From VRUE01 sp044867925 (lineage in GTDB: Bacteria > Actinomycetota > Thermoleophilia > Solirubrobacterales > 70-9), in the NCBI GenBank assembly GCA_044867925.1, contig JBIOVV010000072.1, positions 1-8,036 on the forward strand: DNA of 8,036 nt, written 5' to 3'. Below the pieces are notes generated by a model, which was not told the origin of the DNA, did no database searches, and saw only the letters and a program-made list of their open reading frames with translations. Made by a program: the position numbers and the translations under genes. Positions within the stretch are counted from its first letter, which is position 1. Each line of letters opens with the position of its first letter. Shown piece by piece: positions 7,463 through 8,036 of the stretch.

Positions 7463-8036
7463 GTGTCCGTGACCGATACGACCTTGACCCCTGCTTCTGA
7501 GGCTCCCGCCGGCTCGCCGGTCGAGGGCTCGGGCGGCCTGCTGCTCGAAATCGAAGGCAAGATCGTTCCCAACTACGCGGCGACGATGGTCTCCTTCGAG
7601 GAGGGCGACGTCGTCAAGGGCAAGGTCGTGCGGATCGACAAGGACGAGGTCCTGGTCGACATCGGCTACAAGTCGGAGGGGGTCATCCCTTCCCACGAGC
7701 TCTCGATCCGCAAGTCGGTCAACCCGGCCGACGAGGTCGAGCAGGGCGAGGAGGTCGACGCCCTCGTCCTCACCAAAGAAGACGCCGACGGCCGCCTGAT
7801 CCTCTCCAAGAAGCGCGCCCGCTTCGAGAAGGCATGGCGCCGCATCAAGGCCGCCGCCGAGTCGGGCGAACCGGTCGAGGGCAACGTGATCGAGGTCGTC
7901 AAGGGCGGCCTCATCCTCGACCTCGGGGTGCGCGGCTTCCTGCCCGCCTCGCTGGTCGACATCCGCCGCGTCCACAACCTCGACGAGTTCATGGGCCAGA
8001 CGCTCGAGTGCAAAGTGATCGAGCTCAACCGCAGCC
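7463..8036 (+). CDS. rpsA: 30S ribosomal protein S1, N-terminal part (continues past the window)
   Basis: The first 191 codons are present. Ribosomal protein S1 binds mRNA with repeated S1 (OB-fold) domains and helps load it on the 30S subunit. After a variable N-terminus of about 45 residues comes S1 domain 1 (about 46-117: GDVVKGKVVRIDKDEVLVDI, then YKSEGVIPSHELSI and ALVLTKED...GRLILSKKRA). S1 domain 2 starts near 134 (VEGNVIEVVKGGLILDLGVR, GFLPASLVDIRRV). These blocks are very close to actinobacterial S1 and carry ribosome-docking features rather than those of a general S1-domain protein. The start is uncertain: GTG 7463 (MSVTDTT...) or GTG 7469 (MTDTT...), both downstream of an in-frame TGA at 7439. 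No Shine-Dalgarno is correctly placed; 7463 fits a leaderless message. It diverges from the flavoprotein gene. In many actinobacteria rpsA directly follows polA; here two genes intervene. Confidence 0.94.
   Translation, partial: MSVTDTTLTPASEAPAGSPVEGSGGLLLEIEGKIVPNYAATMVSFEEGDVVKGKVVRIDKDEVLVDIGYKSEGVIPSHELSIRKSVNPADEVEQGEEVDALVLTKEDADGRLILSKKRARFEKAWRRIKAAAESGEPVEGNVIEVVKGGLILDLGVRGFLPASLVDIRRVHNLDEFMGQTLECKVIELNRS

Noticed and set aside
7451..7975. 174-codon minus-strand frame opposite rpsA
   Set aside because: In-register antisense of two conserved S1 domains.

Overview
The window is GC-rich bacterial chromosome (third codon positions are almost always G or C) with ordinary, densely packed housekeeping genes. 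Three features point to a high-GC Actinomycetota, possibly a deep branch such as Thermoleophilia/Solirubrobacterales: a PolA whose 3'-5' exonuclease site is degenerate, an S1 protein that reads like the actinobacterial form, and polA lying close upstream of rpsA. The phylum is a reasonable inference. The class is only a guess.

Layout. On the minus strand, a malic enzyme with an N-terminal ACT-like domain (926-2383) is followed four bases later by a TIGR01777-type NAD(P)-dependent epimerase (16-921), so these two look like one operon. About 100 bp carrying two short perfect palindromes separates them from a divergent plus-strand pair: a small excalibur-type lipoprotein (2488-2793) and DNA polymerase I (2871-5522). 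After a 263-bp spacer comes a short DMT/YdcZ-family membrane protein (5786-6223). Its 3' end overlaps the 3' end of a minus-strand geranylgeranyl-reductase-family flavoprotein (6134-7333) by 90 bp. A ~130-bp divergent region then leads into rpsA (ribosomal protein S1), whose first 191 codons fit before the window ends.

Function. The genes serve separate tasks: carbon metabolism (malic enzyme), DNA repair and Okazaki-fragment processing (PolA), translation (S1), and less defined redox, membrane and surface roles. The flavoprotein and the small transporter sit between polA and rpsA, which are direct neighbours in actinobacteria such as Mycobacterium tuberculosis.

I found no mobile element, CRISPR array, tRNA, rRNA or defence system, and nothing that looks like a new multi-gene system. 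The points most worth a second look are the in-register antisense overlap at 6134-6223 and the rpsA start, which has no properly placed Shine-Dalgarno sequence and may be leaderless. The paired palindromes in front of the malic enzyme come next.
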